A stretch of DNA of 64,000 nt from Piezodorus guildinii (GCA_023052935.1 CM041293.1:154875474-154939473); one strand, 5' to 3'. Shown: positions 43,161-56,530, numbered from the stretch's first letter. Notes: generated by a model not told the origin, from the sequence alone. Numbers and translations: made by a program.

Positions 43161-43379
43161 TTTTATAATTCATTGAAGAATATAATAATATTATCTAAAT
43201 GTATAGACTAGATAGAAATGAAAAAATGTAAGATTACCATTTTCGTTCGACAGCCTTTTACCTAGTGTACTAAATTATAAGTTAATGAGCATAGGATTTT
43301 TCAAGAGAAATATTAATTGGTTAGAGAATAGTGCTGACAAAATGGTCTGTATTGAGTAACATGCTTTAGCTTTTGTTTA

Positions 43380-43640
43380 TTAGATAGCATAGTAGCCTCT
43401 ACTGCCTTAGGCAGCGGATTCAAACCTGGTAGATGGCCTTAGGATATTTTAATGGGATTTAAAAATTCTTAGTTATTCCATCCTTCGGAGGGGATTTATA
43501 TCACTCCGGTGTTTCCGAGTCGGTACTCATCAAAGATCTCTATCCTAATTAAACGTGGATAGGAAAGATTTACACTTCTAATATAGCATCATCTGATTAA
43601 CCACACCAGCATTAATTGACGTTAAATGTATATAAAAATC
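43380..43640 (+). repeat. SINE2 copy, diverged
   Basis: Head with B-box-like GGATTCAAACC, CCTTCGGAGGGG, CATCAAAGATCTCTATCC, CATCATCTGATTAACCA and tail TTGACGTTAAATG. Confidence 0.75.
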
Positions 43641-44376
43641 AAACAAATGTATGATTATTCACTGTAAAAGCATAAGTAGGGTATTAACTACCATGTTTAG
43701 TGTTTAAGAACTGTACTTTTTTACGATGAAGTAGTTACTTTTTGAAAGTTTTAAGACTATGAATAACTTTACTATCTCTATGTCTTGTCAGGCTTTATCG
43801 CTATTTACCTACCAGTTATTTCTGATTTCATTAAACACTATCTAGTTGGAAAAGGCACATCTTATAATGGAACAATATTTCTCGAATACTATTTCAGCAG
43901 CATCAGTAGTGGAATTTTGATTGTGACTTTTTAAATTCATAAAAGATAACCATTAGCAGAAGAGGTTCCAAAAACAGGTGTTAATAAAAAGGACCCAATA
44001 GATGGCAATCACCTTGGGAAACATGTGTTAATAAGCTGGAGTCGCAGCCGGGGATTATCTCACCACAATCGCTGGATGTCTTAGCCAATATCGTTTCTCC
44101 TCCCTGGAATTCCTTCCAGCCAACAATTTTATCTTGTATCTTTGCCATTCCAGTGTACCTAGATGACGTTATGGAAGATTTCGATATGGCGTAATATCCG
44201 ATAGTTAAATGTCTAATTGATATAAAGAAATAACCGTTAAATGAAAGTTATAGAAATAACCCTACTATCACTTATTTAATCAATTGCATTTAGTATTTCG
44301 CTTATATAAGGTTTGAAAAAAAATTCGTAATTTATGTCTTAGTAGTACTAAGAATGGAATCCTGTAATAGTACAGG

Positions 44377-44457
<81 letters not shown>

Positions 44458-44514
44458 AAGATTTGTCAAAGTATAAGAAATGGATTTGAATTTCTCAAAC
44501 TATCTATTTGAAAT
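43641..44514. other. Intergenic DNA ending in a (TA)n microsatellite
   Basis: No gene seen. About 37 AT units at 44,381-44,454. Confidence 0.6.
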
Positions 44515-44800
44515 ATATAGTAAGGGAAAGTGCATACAATTTTCGAAATCCAGTTTTCAACGGAAATACACGTTTTAGGGTCGCCTGAGTCCAAATGAAC
44601 AAGTCCCGCTGTTAAGAAAGGTCTGAAATTGTGTGGTAGATCCAGCGCAAAAAAGAAAAGTTCTATGAAACTGTAAATTCACAATTTCAAAATGAATTTT
44701 CTAAAAAATTCTCAAAAAAGATTTTGATTAAGCTCGATGTATCGAAAATTTAATGGAATGTTTTATCATGTGGGTTTCATTCTGATTGAAATAGTAGGAA
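44515..44800 (-). mobile_element. HINE 3' part
   Basis: ATATATAGTAAGGGAAAGTG, CACGTTTTAGGGTCGCC and further body blocks, truncated near 44,800. Confidence 0.75.
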
Positions 44801-45180
44801 TTGTCAAAACGACCCAGCTTATTCCTGTTACCCCTGTTAGGTACCTCAATCGAAATTTTGGCGTCCCCTCGAAAATTAGCTATTCTGGTTGATAGTAATT
44901 ATTTATACATCTGCAAAAAATATGAGAGCAAATATGGGTGTGCTCGTGTTTATTAAATTATTAAGATTTAATTTAATTAATTAAAATTATAAATCATGTT
45001 CGCCAATTGAATCGGTCAGGCTGAATTTTGTATAGGTTTCTCCAGTCCGTTAGTGCTCACCTTTATCAAGACCTTTATCAATCATTGTTTCAAATGTCAG
45101 ATTTCATCTACGTTACACTAGAATTTTTACTGAGAAGTTTGTTTCTGAAAGTATCACTGTTAATTAAACTAATTTAATTT
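44801..45180. other. Intergenic DNA, nothing recognised
   Basis: No frame or repeat partner. Confidence 0.5.
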
Positions 45181-46003
45181 TTACTTTCACTTACCTTTAT
45201 ATGTAATATATAGTAAGGGGGGAGTATTGCGATCGTGAAAAATTTCGAATTCCAGTTTTCAATGGAAATACACTTTTTAGGGTTCCCTGAGTCCAAATGA
45301 CCAAGTCCCGAAAAAAAGATTGTGTGTGTGTGTGTGGAAAGTAACTGAAAATTCATATTTAATTCAACTATATGCCCGTGATGTTATAAAAACTTTACCA
45401 TTAAAGTCGGATAACCAGAAGATGCCACTTTATACCATGCATTTTGCACATATTTACGATTTTCTCAAAAACGGCTCTAACGATTTTGATTAAACACGCT
45501 ATATCGAAGTAGAATTGGACGGGCCTTAATATCATTTAGGTTTTATTCTAATTAAAATAGTCTGACAGGGCTTAAATGCCGATATTACAAAATTTCGTTC
45601 TCTGTAGTACCTTTGATTTTATGACATTGACCATATCATCTGATTAGCATTGATGAAAAAAAGGTAAATATATAAGTTGAACGAATTCGATTGTGTTTTC
45701 AAACATAAGAACTATAATACAGATGAATAATATGCCGTTAGGAAGCTAAAGATTTTAGAAAAAACATTGTCTTTACATACTATTGTAAAAATTAACGAAG
45801 AGAGATGAAACGCCGATAAAACAAATTGATTTTCGTAAATAATGATATAGTAGATTATTTAATAAAATACATGTTTCTATCAAAATCCAATGTAAATAAT
45901 TTTTTTACGATTTATTTTCGTTTCTAATTTTGTTTACAAATTCCTAAATTTATATAAATAACGGAGGCAAGTGAAAGTCGTGTGTCGCGCTCACCAGATT
46001 TGT
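45181..46003 (-). mobile_element. HINE copy, full-length, isolated
   Basis: + strand starts TTTTTACTTTCACTTACC and ends GGCAAGTGAAAGTCGTGTGT...CACCAGATTTG. Good example of both ends outside a tandem: the inverted 12-mers ACTTTCACTTAC and GCAAGTGAAAGT lie just inside the termini. Confidence 0.85.
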
Positions 46004-46449
46004 TTTTATCTAGACTGAGAATAAATCAAGTGGTGATTTAATAATGCTAATTATTTCTTAAAAAATTTCCTTTCGGTTCGTGAACTTTCTCATCAATGAG
46101 AACATCAGAAACCTTAAGTCTTGAATATTTCAAAAAGATACAAAAATATCTGCCGATTCCAGATATCTGAAGAATCCAGCACTTCCCTTCGATTGAGATG
46201 TTTCGTTTATGGCTCTTGGCCATTTCTTGTTGAAAGGCTTTTCCTAGAATTGTTTATTCCATTGACTGCATTCTTCCGTTATAATAAATATAAATAATTT
46301 TTTTATTATTTAATTAAGAAATAACTGTTTTCCAACATTTATTACTTTTTCTGTTGATTATTTTGCAATACTGCTGGTAATCATAAATTTTTAGAGGAAT
46401 ACCTAAAATTATTTCTTCATTCTTCGAGTGAAAATTAATAAGGAGGTGG
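46004..46449. other. Intergenic DNA up to the LINE insertion site
   Basis: Nothing recognised. Contains the left TSD of the I-like LINE at 46,437-46,449. Confidence 0.5.
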
Positions 46450-46658
46450 GGGACCCATGTGGAGCAGACGCACTTCAGGTCAGTCTTTTAGTTTTATTAA
46501 CTTTTAACTGTTTTTCTTGGAAAAATAGACATTATTTTGTGCAATTTGGACAATTTAAGGGTGCGTGTTCCGTCACGAGAGTGAGAATCGGTATATTAAT
46601 TAGTAATTGGGCGAATACCTGCCTATTATAGGTGCTCAGAGCTTTTGGCTCTGTAGCG

Positions 46659-48203
46659 ATGTCAGTTACCCCCATTATGTCCTCAGTTAATCCTAATGCC
46701 ATGAAAATAACCAGTAATAGTCAGAAAGAGATGGAAAACAAACAAACAAACTATAAAGTAACCCCTAACCTCAAACCCACAGAAATCAGCTATGCCAAAG
46801 CCACCGCATCAGAAAAGTTTTCTAAGCGAGAAAACGCTATAATATTGCACACTCTCCCAGGAATCAAACAGAAGGAGTATGTACTCAAAATTTCAGACCT
46901 AATCGACCCAAAATTTATCCGTTACACATCAAGAATTTCCAATTCCCGGTTCTGCATTCACTTCAGTAATAAAGAGTCAGTAGATAATATTCTTAGAAAC
47001 CATAAATCAATAGTAATTAACGATAAGGAAATTCACATAAAACGGTTAATCAATCCAGCAAAACGTATTATAATTTCTAATGCTTGCCCTTCCATACCTC
47101 ATGACACTATAGAAAATGAATTGAAAAAACTAGGATTGAGGTTAGTTTCGCCAATGCACTTTCTCAGGGCCGGGTACCAAGACCCACGTTTGGCCCATGT
47201 TTTAAGCTTTCGAAGACAGGTCTACATCCCACCTGAGGACCTGGCCAAACTCCCATCCTCACTGTTAATTAAATACGATAATGTACCGTACCGAATTTTT
47301 TTAGGTGAAGACATTGTCACTTGCTTTATTTGCAAGCAGCCAGGACATATCTCTACCGATTGCCCAGAGTGTGAGAATGATATAGATATATCTGAGCCCC
47401 AAAACAAAGAAAAGGAGGCTACATTAATTAATTTCAATTCTGAAATAATTAGTAGCGTCAGTGAAAAAATAAATACCGATCGCTCGCTACTAGATACACC
47501 AAATTATATTTTACCTAACATAGTTAATATAGTAGAGCCCACGCTAGCTAGTAGCCATGACAACGCCAACACGTCATCAGTGGCTAAGGCTGCCAGAGGC
47601 TGTCCAGTGGAGCTGTCGTCTGGTAGTCATGACAACCAGCTTACTAGCGGTGGCGCCTTAGATAACCCTACTCAATCGACTGCTCTCATTAATCCCAAAG
47701 ATTCAATATTACAACCTACCGTGGTTTCCGGCGTCAAAAGATGCCATTCTAGCTCAACCCCTTCTTCTGTATCAACTACCGAATTGAACCTAACCATTGA
47801 TTCCCAAGAAGACACGGAAAACATTATTAATGTTGAAGACTTCCCATTAATGACCTCAACACAATCCATAGGTAAAAAATCGAAGAAACTTAAAAAAAGC
47901 GAAATAACCGATTCTAAAATTAATTTTGAAAGTGCTAGGCAGACTATTGAACAAAATAGGGAAAAATACCCAATAACATTTGAAGAGATGGTAACGTTTA
48001 TCGAATTATCTCCAAATACCAAAAACATTAGTGAATTTATTAAGGAATTCACTAATAATACAGAGGGCCTAAGGGACATGTTAAAAGACACAAAAACACT
48101 GATAACCGACCGGCGATCAAAATTAAAAATTACAAAACTTTTGAAAAAACAGTGGGAAGCAACGGACTGTATAATTAACTCAGACGATAGCACAGACAAT
48201 TAA
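46659..48203 (+). CDS. I-like LINE ORF1 (gag-like, RRM-like and CCHC)
   Basis: 514 codons. The frame is open from 46,632, but that codon is GTG and the first ATG is 46,659, which I prefer. Residues ~50-220 look like two RRM-type folds, an arrangement seen in LINE ORF1 proteins (RIIISNACPSIPHDTIENEL is a strand-helix segment). One zinc knuckle, CFICKQPGHISTDC, lies near residue 220. The rest is a long S/T/N/E-rich linker and a basic helical C-terminus. Expected to bind element RNA and form the transposition ribonucleoprotein. The frame is intact. The antisense open frame at 47,672-48,199 is a shadow. Confidence 0.88.
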   Translation: MSVTPIMSSVNPNAMKITSNSQKEMENKQTNYKVTPNLKPTEISYAKATASEKFSKRENAIILHTLPGIKQKEYVLKISDLIDPKFIRYTSRISNSRFCIHFSNKESVDNILRNHKSIVINDKEIHIKRLINPAKRIIISNACPSIPHDTIENELKKLGLRLVSPMHFLRAGYQDPRLAHVLSFRRQVYIPPEDLAKLPSSLLIKYDNVPYRIFLGEDIVTCFICKQPGHISTDCPECENDIDISEPQNKEKEATLINFNSEIISSVSEKINTDRSLLDTPNYILPNIVNIVEPTLASSHDNANTSSVAKAARGCPVELSSGSHDNQLTSGGALDNPTQSTALINPKDSILQPTVVSGVKRCHSSSTPSSVSTTELNLTIDSQEDTENIINVEDFPLMTSTQSIGKKSKKLKKSEITDSKINFESARQTIEQNREKYPITFEEMVTFIELSPNTKNISEFIKEFTNNTEGLRDMLKDTKTLITDRRSKLKITKLLKKQWEATDCIINSDDSTDN

Positions 48204-48274
48204 TAAATAGCTGATCTCTACGAAAATAATTACATTTATTTATTTTATTTTATTTTTTTAATATTTTTTTTATT

Positions 48275-51200
48275 ATGATGAACAATACCAACTCATTAAT
48301 TATACAATGGAACTGTAATGGGTTCTACAAACGTTTTGAATATTTTAAAGTACTTCTAAATGAAGAGAAACCGCATTGCTGGTGTTTACAAGAAACCCAT
48401 TTTTCGCAATCTCAGGTTGTAAATATAAAAGATCACGACATCTACCGTAAAGACAGAACAGATTGCAAGTCCGCTTGGGGAGGAGTAGCCATATTAGTTA
48501 ATAAAGAAGTTTATTCAGAACCAATACAAATTAATTCCACTCTAGAAGTTGTAGCCGCAAAAATTTACAAACCTGAACCAATCACAGTTTGCAATATCTA
48601 TATCCCACCGAGCCAAGATTTCACTGCAAATGATCTTCAAGCAATAGTTGATCAACTCCCAAGACCTGCGATCCTTGTTGGAGACCTAAATGGACATAAC
48701 AAATTATGGGGTTCCACATTATTCGACTATAAAAATAGAGGGAGTGAAATCGAGAAATTTATTGAAACTAATGATTTTCTGATTCTAATCAACGACGGTT
48801 CTCCAACTCATTTCTGTGGTGATGGCTCTCTTTCTGCCATTGATTTATCGTTAATAGATGTTAAACTGCTTCATAAAGTGCATTGGGAAGTAATGGAAAT
48901 GTTGTACGGAAGCGATCACTTCCCAATCATTATTAAGTTTGACGGTAATACTGATTTGAAATTTGATGAAACTCCGAGATGGTTATTCAAGAGAGCCAAC
49001 TGGGAAAAATTTTCCACACTGATAGAAAGGGAAATAGAAAAAAAGGAAAACTTATCAACTGAAGTGGAGGGACAAATATCTTTCCTTAACCTAACCATTA
49101 TTGATGCTGCAAAAAAGAGTATTCCATACAAGATAGTATTCAACAATAGGCGCTTAGTTCCTTGGTGGAATGAGGAGTGCCGCATGGCAATAATGAACAA
49201 GAAGAAAGCTCTCAATAAATTCAAAAGAACAAAATCACCAGAAGACCTGAGTAATTTTAAAAAACTTAGATCGATCGCAAACAAGGTGTTGAGAGCAAGC
49301 AAAAAAAAATCATGGGAAGACTATGTTAGCTCCATTAATAGTAGTAGTAGTCTGCAAGAAGTCTGGAGAAAAGTGAATGCCATTCAGGGATCTAAAAAAC
49401 GTGAGGCTATTTCTACAATCCAAACGGGAAACCAAATTATTACAGATCCATCTAACATAGTTGAAGCTTTTGGATCACACTTCTCATCCATGTCGAAAAC
49501 TGACAACTATACTCCAGATTTCCAGCTGTATAAAATCGAACAGGAGAAAAGTACCATAGAATTTCGTACACAAGATTCGGAAAGTTATAATCACCCTTTT
49601 AATTTACCTGAATTGCAAAACGCCCTAAGAACATGCAAGGACAAATCTACAGCAGGGCCCGATCAGATCTCATATCTTTTTTTGAAAAAATGCCCTTAAA
49701 TGCCTTATCTTTTCTACTTTCTATTTATAATAGGATATGGACTACTGGGTTTTTTCCTAAAACATGGAAGAAGGCTTTAGTTATTCCAATCAAGAAAAAT
49801 CACAAAGATATAAACATCAATAACTATCGACCTATATCGCTGCTGTCATGTCTTTCCAAACTACTTGAAAAAATGGTTAACAACCGTTTGATATATTATT
49901 TGGAAACACACAACTTTTTTTCAACATCACAGTATGGCTTCAGGAAAAATCACTCTGCTGTTGACCAAATATTAAAGCTTGAACATGAAATACAGACCGC
50001 TTTCTCTAACAAGGAGCACTTGGTTGCTGTATTCATAGATATACAGAAAGCATACGACACGATGTGGAGGTACAATGTTGTCAGGACTCTTTCAAACGAA
50101 GGCCTCACAGGGAGTTTGTTGATGTTTATTAATAATTTTCTCAAAGAAAGGACATTCCAGGTTAAAGTTGGACCAAATCTTTCTCAAACGTTTCAACAGG
50201 AGAACGGTACACCGCAAGGATCTCCTCTGAGTGTGACTTTGTTCCTTATCGCTATAAACAGCATAGCACGGACAACTTCGCCGGAAGTAAAATCTTCTTT
50301 ATTTGCTGATGATTTCGCAATATACATAAGAAGCAAATCCTTGGAATATATTAAATGGAGCCTACAAAAAACATTGAAGAATCTTGAAGCATGGTCCAAA
50401 ACTATAGGTTTCGGCTTCTCAAGCTTAAAAACAATAGCTGTGCACTTTTGCAGAAAAAGAAAATGTCAAACACATCCACCATTAACTTTATTAAATAAAC
50501 CCATTACCTACGCCGGTACAATCAAATTTTTGGGTGTATACTTTGACCAAAAGCTAAACTGGTCTCAACACATCCATTATGTAAAATCCAAGTGTCAAAA
50601 AGGCTTAAATTTACTAAAAGTTCTGGCCAGTACCCAGTGGGGATCTGATCGACGTACGTTGTTGACAATTTACCGAACCTTGATCAGGCCTATACCTGAC
50701 TATGGGGTTGTCGCTTATAGTTCAGCAAGCCCTTCAACTTTGAAACTATTGGATACAATTCACAACCAAGGACTTCGCCTCTGCATCGGAGCATTCAGAA
50801 CAACACCCGTCGAAAGCGTCTATGTAGAGAGTGGTGAGCCCTCATTGGAAACAAGAAGAAAATACCTCTTACTGGCATATATGGGCACGTTGATGTCCAG
50901 AAAAAAACTCATTGCACATGATTTTACAGAACGTCCAATGGCAAGTGAAAAACACATTAATTTTAGTAAATGTTTCCATAGCAGAGTTAAAAAATTGACA
51001 TCTGATTTAAAAATAACATTTCCAGAAATTTTTAGAATCCCATTGAGCTCAGTACCTAATTGGGTGCAAACAAAAAGTCAGATTGACTATAGTTTATCCG
51101 TGTTTCCGAAGCCCACAACGCCTCAGCACGTTTATCATCAACTGTATAAAGAGCGGGAAGAATTGTATTCCGATTACTTCTTTTGGTTCACCGATGCTTC

Positions 51201-51993
51201 CAAGTCAGATTCAGAAGTTGGATGTGCAATTATTATGGGCTCTAATTGTTATAGATATGTTTTACCAGAACCGAATAGTGTATATACTGGAGAACTATTC
51301 ACAATCTGGAAAGCTATGACCATCATAACAAAACAGGAACACAAAAATCATCTGATAGTTACAGATTCTTTGAGCTCTCTGAAAGCAATAGAAAACAGGA
51401 ACTCAAAAGATGTTTTGGTGAACAAAATCCAAGCCCTTGAGCGAGAATGCATTTTTTCAGGGAAAATAATACAATTCCTATGGGTTCCATCTCATTTGGG
51501 CATAGGAAAAAATGAGGAAGCTGACCAGGCTGCTAATAATGCTAGGATTGGTCCTGCTATTGATGTAATCCGAGTCAATAAGACAACAGCCTCGGACTGG
51601 CGAAACTATGCTAAGAAAACGATTTATGCTTCATGGGTCACTGAGTGGAGCAGAACAAAACAAAAATTGGGAAAAATTAAAGGAACTCCTGGGATCTGGA
51701 AAACATCAGAAAGAAGAAATCGTCGGGAAGAAGTGGTCCTGGCAAGACTAAAAAGCGGACACACAGCAATGACTCACACCTATCTGCTGAAGGGACTCTA
51801 CCCACCGACCTGTAGGACGTGCCAGGCACCTTTGACCGTGGAGCATATCATCCTGCACTGCGAGGTCTACAACGGTGCAAGAAGAGAATTCGATATTGGC
51901 AACAAGCTAGAAATATCTCTTAGTGATTGTGAAATGTGTGTGCAAAAGTTACTAAAGTTTTTAAAAAAAAGTAAACTCTACAATTTTATCTAA
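48275..51993 (+). pseudogene. I-like LINE ORF2: endonuclease-RT-RNase H, one frameshift
   Basis: Start ATG 48,275 (two consecutive ATGs). First 474 codons: AP-endonuclease (LIIQWNCNGFYKRF, a LQETHF motif, VGDLNGHNKLWGS, GSDHFPI). The frame shifts at an A6 run (49,685-49,690), consistent with loss of one A. It then continues in the other frame to 51,993: RT (SYRPISLL-type NNYRPISLLSCLSKLLEK, motif A VFIDIQKAYDTMW, NGTPQGSPLS, FADDFAIY), RNase H (FTDASKSDSEVG, a YTGELFTIW block, VTDSLSSLKAI, FLWVPSHLGIGKNEEAD), RREEVVLARLKSGHTAMTHTY and a zinc motif CRTCQAPLTVEHIILHC. Apart from the single shift all domains are present, about 1,240 residues in total. A sequencing error is possible. Confidence 0.92.
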
Positions 51994-52145
51994 TCCATTA
52001 CACCATAAGACAAATTGTTTGTAACCCAACTTTTGTGAAATATTGTTAACTATTATTAGCTAAAAACTTAACTATGTATCATGCTAATGACCCTATAAGG
52101 GTAGATGCATATTTGTAAATAAATAAATAAATAATAAGGAGGTGG

Positions 52146-52274
52146 TTCAAAAAAAAAATTTAGTTTTAATTATCGATACTAAGCTTCTCAAGTTTATAAC
52201 TTAACAAAAAAGACTCACATACAAAAACTGCAATGATTTCAATCCAATAATTTCTGTATTGGATTTTATATCTT

Positions 52275-52334
<60 letters not shown>

Positions 52335-53277
52335 ATTGTACATGGATTTTATATTATAAGACTCAGCTCCTGTGTACGTAAACTACTAAACAAAAAAAAA
52401 AAAAAAAAAATTATGTAAATTTAAACATTGGCAATTTTTTTCTATTCAAACCAATATATCTCCTAAACTGTTTTTCAAGCGACAAATGTTATGTATCAAA
52501 AAATATTCTTCCTAACTAAATTTCTGGGAACTGTTTACAAATTTTCCATTCGAGTTACACTGACAGTGCTACAGCATTTCAAACTGAGGATAAAAAATAA
52601 CGCTACACAATGAAAGTTACAGACCCGCTGCCAAACGAATTTTTAATAAGAAAATGGAAGGAATCTTTGTTGTGTCCCTCATGGAACGTAGTGATAAACT
52701 AATTTTTACTTATATCAGTTCTGTTTTTTGGTACGGAATCAATCATAAATGTGATCCAAGCCTTTTTAGTTCATCATAAAATAATACTATATTCCAAATT
52801 GAATTAGCTTTAAGTCAGACCAACGCCAAAACAGGTTATCTATAGCAATTTATATCTTGATTGTGGCCCTTATTTCTGAAACGTTCAAATTTTTATACCA
52901 AATGAAGGCATGTGATTCTTTTATAGGCACTTAATTGCTGTTTACTGCGGTACGAGGGAATGTGAAACGATGAACTTTACTGGGTCACGTTCTCGTTAAA
53001 AATTGTTCCCTCAATTATTTTAAATTTGGCAAAATTTAGGACCTCTATTTTCGTGTGATAAAAACGACATATAGGTCAAAGTAAACTGCTTTGAAAAAAG
53101 GTGGAGAAATTCTCATACTTTCTGAGTTGATTGTTTGTATCATGTTTAATTTCGATAGAAATTTTAAAAAGATTTTACGTTATTTAAGAAATTTTATTTA
53201 AAAAAAATAATAACTTCACCTTTAAATCAAAATGATTTCCACAGGCTTATAAAACTTGTTTTAATTAATTTTTTTAT

Positions 53278-53347
<70 letters not shown>

Positions 53348-53431
53348 TGATAAGTTCTCGACTGTTGATATGTATTGTTTGATTAGTTAAAGATCGTTGT
53401 TGATAATTAAAGTTTTGTACTGTTCCTTATT
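52146..53431. other. AT-rich intergenic DNA with microsatellites
   Basis: (TA)n at 52,277-52,318 followed by a T run, an A run near 52,393, and (TA)n at 53,283-53,343. 52,975-53,065 faintly resembles the SINE2 3' half (GGCAAAATTTAGGACCTC). Confidence 0.5.
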
Positions 53432-53635
53432 TTTCAGTCATTAAGAACAATTTTATTTATGCAACGTTTCGAGAATTTTTGTTCTAATAATCATTTCTTA
53501 ACAGTGGAAAAAAAATAAAATAAAAATGTTAATATTTCTCTTTTTTTCTCGTTTGTTTCTTTGATTTTCCATTAATATGAAAACAATAAATTCTCGAAAC
53601 GTTGCATAAATAAAATTGTTTATTTCTTGACTGAA
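53432..53635. repeat. Inverted repeat, ~48-bp arms with ~110-bp spacer
   Basis: Left arm 53,432-53,478 and right arm 53,588-53,635 are complementary. The shared core includes AACAATTTTATTTATGCAAC and GTTTCGAGAATTT. The arms contain the GAAACGTTGC motif resembling those at 4,118 and 25,262. Possible Penelope-like or fold-back element. Confidence 0.75.
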
Positions 53636-53782
53636 ACTTCCTGATTCCAATACTAAAAATGCCTTTTCTCTATTTCTTTTAACACGTGACTTCACATATC
53701 TGGGATAGAAAAGTTGGCAAGCCTTTGACAGAAGATTATTGAAATGATGATAAACACTTTTAATAAAAAATCTGTTAAATTG

Positions 53783-54755
53783 TTTTTTTTAACTTTATTT
53801 ATTTAAAGACGCTTACAACTGTATTAAATTAATACAACAAGTAAATAGGATTGACATATGGTTAGAACACATGATAGTCTTCTGAAGAAACTACCCATTG
53901 GTAGCACTCCAATGTCTAATTTATGGTAGGAGGTCTCTTGGCCATCTTCTTTTTAGGCGCCTCGGTTGATTGTCGAGAATAGACATAGAGGAGAGGTCTG
54001 TGGATATGCGGGTTTGAGTGGGCAGGGAGTTCGGAATGATATGAAATATTTATATGGGGCCAAGTCTTCAACAAATGGGATATTTAGGTCTTTATGGAAG
54101 ATTTTATTGGTAACAGAGTAAGGAGCATTGAGGATTTTTCGAAGGATTTTGGATTGCAAGTATTGAATGCGAGAGGAATTTGATCGTTTAGTAGACCCCC
54201 ATAGCTCAATGCAGTAGGTCCAAATAGGCCTGATAATGGTTATATAATTGAGCGTTTGTCGAGTATTCGTTGTAGAAATCTGTATCTTCGAGCAGTTTCC
54301 TGTCGTGTCAGTCTAGTATGAGGATTCTATGTTAATCATTTGTCGAGGTAAGTACCGGTCATATGTTTACGACGTAGGGTTAAGGTGATTTGATGGGAGT
54401 TGTTATGATTTATTTTAATTCTCCAGTTTTGACACTTCTTCAATGGCCGATAGATGGTTCTGTAGGTTTTGGGATGCAGCAGCAGGATCATTGTTCACAG
54501 ATACCACACATGTGTCATCAGCGTAGGTTTTAAGGATAGAGCTTAGATGGATGAGAATATCAGCTGTATACAGTGGATCGGACCCAGGATACTACCTTGC
54601 GGTACACCGGCTGAATAAGTGAATACGGGTGAGTAAGAAATGTTATGGTAAACTTTAAAGGTTCTGTCAGAGCGGTTGGAACGAATGAATAGAAGTATGC
54701 TGGAGAGAGGAATTGACGCAGTTTGTACAGCAGGCCTGGATGCCAAACTCGTCTG
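53783..54755 (-). pseudogene. Jockey subfamily B, 5'-truncated and decayed
   Basis: 3' UTR and a short A tail (T run at 53,783-53,790). On minus the frame pieces read SAGVPQGSILGP (about 54,600), a YADD region remnant, NAPYSVTNKIFHKDLNIPF and a C-terminal block. Several small deletions and frameshifts. The 5' break is near 54,755. Confidence 0.85.
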
Positions 54756-55726
54756 TAAGATTACATTTATTTTTTAAAACTTTATTACTGATTCTAAAAA
54801 CGGTAATTTCATACGTTCAAACCCAATATATTACGGTTTGTCGTAAGCTAATTCCTAGACAATGATGAGAAACATAATTAAAAACTAGAGTTGTTATTTG
54901 GTTTATAATACTATGAATAAATCTTCGTATTTAAAAAATGTCTTTAATTTTTTTTTTTTTTATAAATTTTGAGTTATTCATGACTCTCATGTGAAATGTT
55001 TGAGTTTTTGGGTTAAGCCATCTCTTGAAGCAAATATTCCCTTCTATTTCTAATAATAATAATAATGATGATAAAATAAATATTTTTAATCTAACGGTTA
55101 TAGTTTCTGAAACTGATACTCACCATTCGACCAGACTAAAAAAATAATTTTTGTTTTCCGAAATTAATGGATGGGTATTGCAAGCATGATAATGGTCCAA
55201 GCAATAACATGAACTATATATGTCTGTTCGGACTAATTCAGAATCCAAATAATTTGATTGTAATAGAACGAATTGGTTATCACGTATGATTAATGAGATA
55301 CTGATTATCAACTTTTTTTTTTCACGTAAATGATGATTTCATACGCCACTCACTGGAGCTTTCTCACAATGAGTGACCTTCCAGATTGTGTAAACTTAAC
55401 CTATATACCGTGACCTAAATGACACTGTAGAATTAAAAAAAAAAAAAAAAGTCAACATAACATAGCATTCCGCAAGTCATTCTACACCTTAAGTCATAAA
55501 TCGGAAAATCAATGAATGGGCTGCAAAGCTCACTAGACCTTTTATATAATTCTGAAATAGACATAAATTATACCTCTTCAGGGTTAGGTAATTGATATTT
55601 GGGGCGTTCGCATTAAAGTGGTATTATTTCAGTTACTACGTTTAAAATTCTTTACAATTTTGTAAGTTAGACCAGTAGCCTCTTACTATAACTTAATACC
55701 AACATAGTAATTAAACAAAAAAAAAT
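54756..55726. other. AT-rich intergenic DNA, nothing recognised
   Basis: Poly(T) near 54,950, poly(A) near 55,436. Small open frames have no support. Confidence 0.5.
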
Positions 55727-56480
55727 CTAGATCGGGCAACAAACGACTTTCACTTACCTCCGTTTTTAGAATGGATTAGTGAATTTCAAAAACAGTAAGA
55801 GGTAAACATGAGTGAAACAATAAATAATTAGTTAAATGGAATTTATATAGAAGCATGTGTTTTATTAAAAAATCTATGATATTATTATCTAACAATCACT
55901 TAGTTTTATCGGCTTTTTATTACTCACTATTAACTTTTACAAGCTCTTGTGTATTAGATAATATTTTTCTCTAAAATCATTAGCTTTCCAACGGTAAATT
56001 ACACATGTATATTACTGTTCTTATGTTCAAAAACTAAAAATTGCATTAAAAAAATATTTTTTTCAGTTTTCTCCTTTAGTTGCTTTTCAAATTTGCTCAA
56101 CTTGCATATTTAGCTGTTATTTATCAATGGTTACTAGATATTATGGTTATTTATATAAAATATACAAAATTAAAGGTACTTTAGAAGAAGAAAATTTAAA
56201 ATATCGGCATTTAAGCCCTGTCAGACGATTTTTATCAGGAAAAAACCTGCATGATATTAAAGCCTATTAAGTTTTACATCGATATAGCGAGTTTAATCAA
56301 AATCGTCGGAACCGTTTTCGAGAAAATCGAAAAAAGGTGCAAAATGCATAGTACGTGTATAAACTGGCTCTTCTGGTAAGCTCATTTTGATGAAAAAGGT
56401 TTTGTAACGTCTCGGGCGTATAGTTGTCTTAAATATGAAATTTCAGTTTCGTAGGACTTCTCGTTTCCGCCCGAGAGTTA

Positions 56481-56530
<50 letters not shown>

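Larger units (their letters stand above)
46450..52132 (+). mobile_element. Full-length I-like non-LTR retrotransposon
   Basis: Perfect 13-bp TSD AATAAGGAGGTGG at 46,437-46,449 and 52,133-52,145. Order: ~209-bp 5' UTR, ORF1, a 71-bp spacer, ORF2 (EN-RT-RNase H), and a short 3' UTR ending in (AAAT)n rather than long poly(A). RNase H plus a simple-repeat tail points to the I-like assemblage. The exact clade needs a tree. Confidence 0.92.

Noticed and set aside
47672..48199. 175-codon frame antisense to I-like ORF1
   Set aside because: Antisense shadow of an intact coding frame. No independent support.
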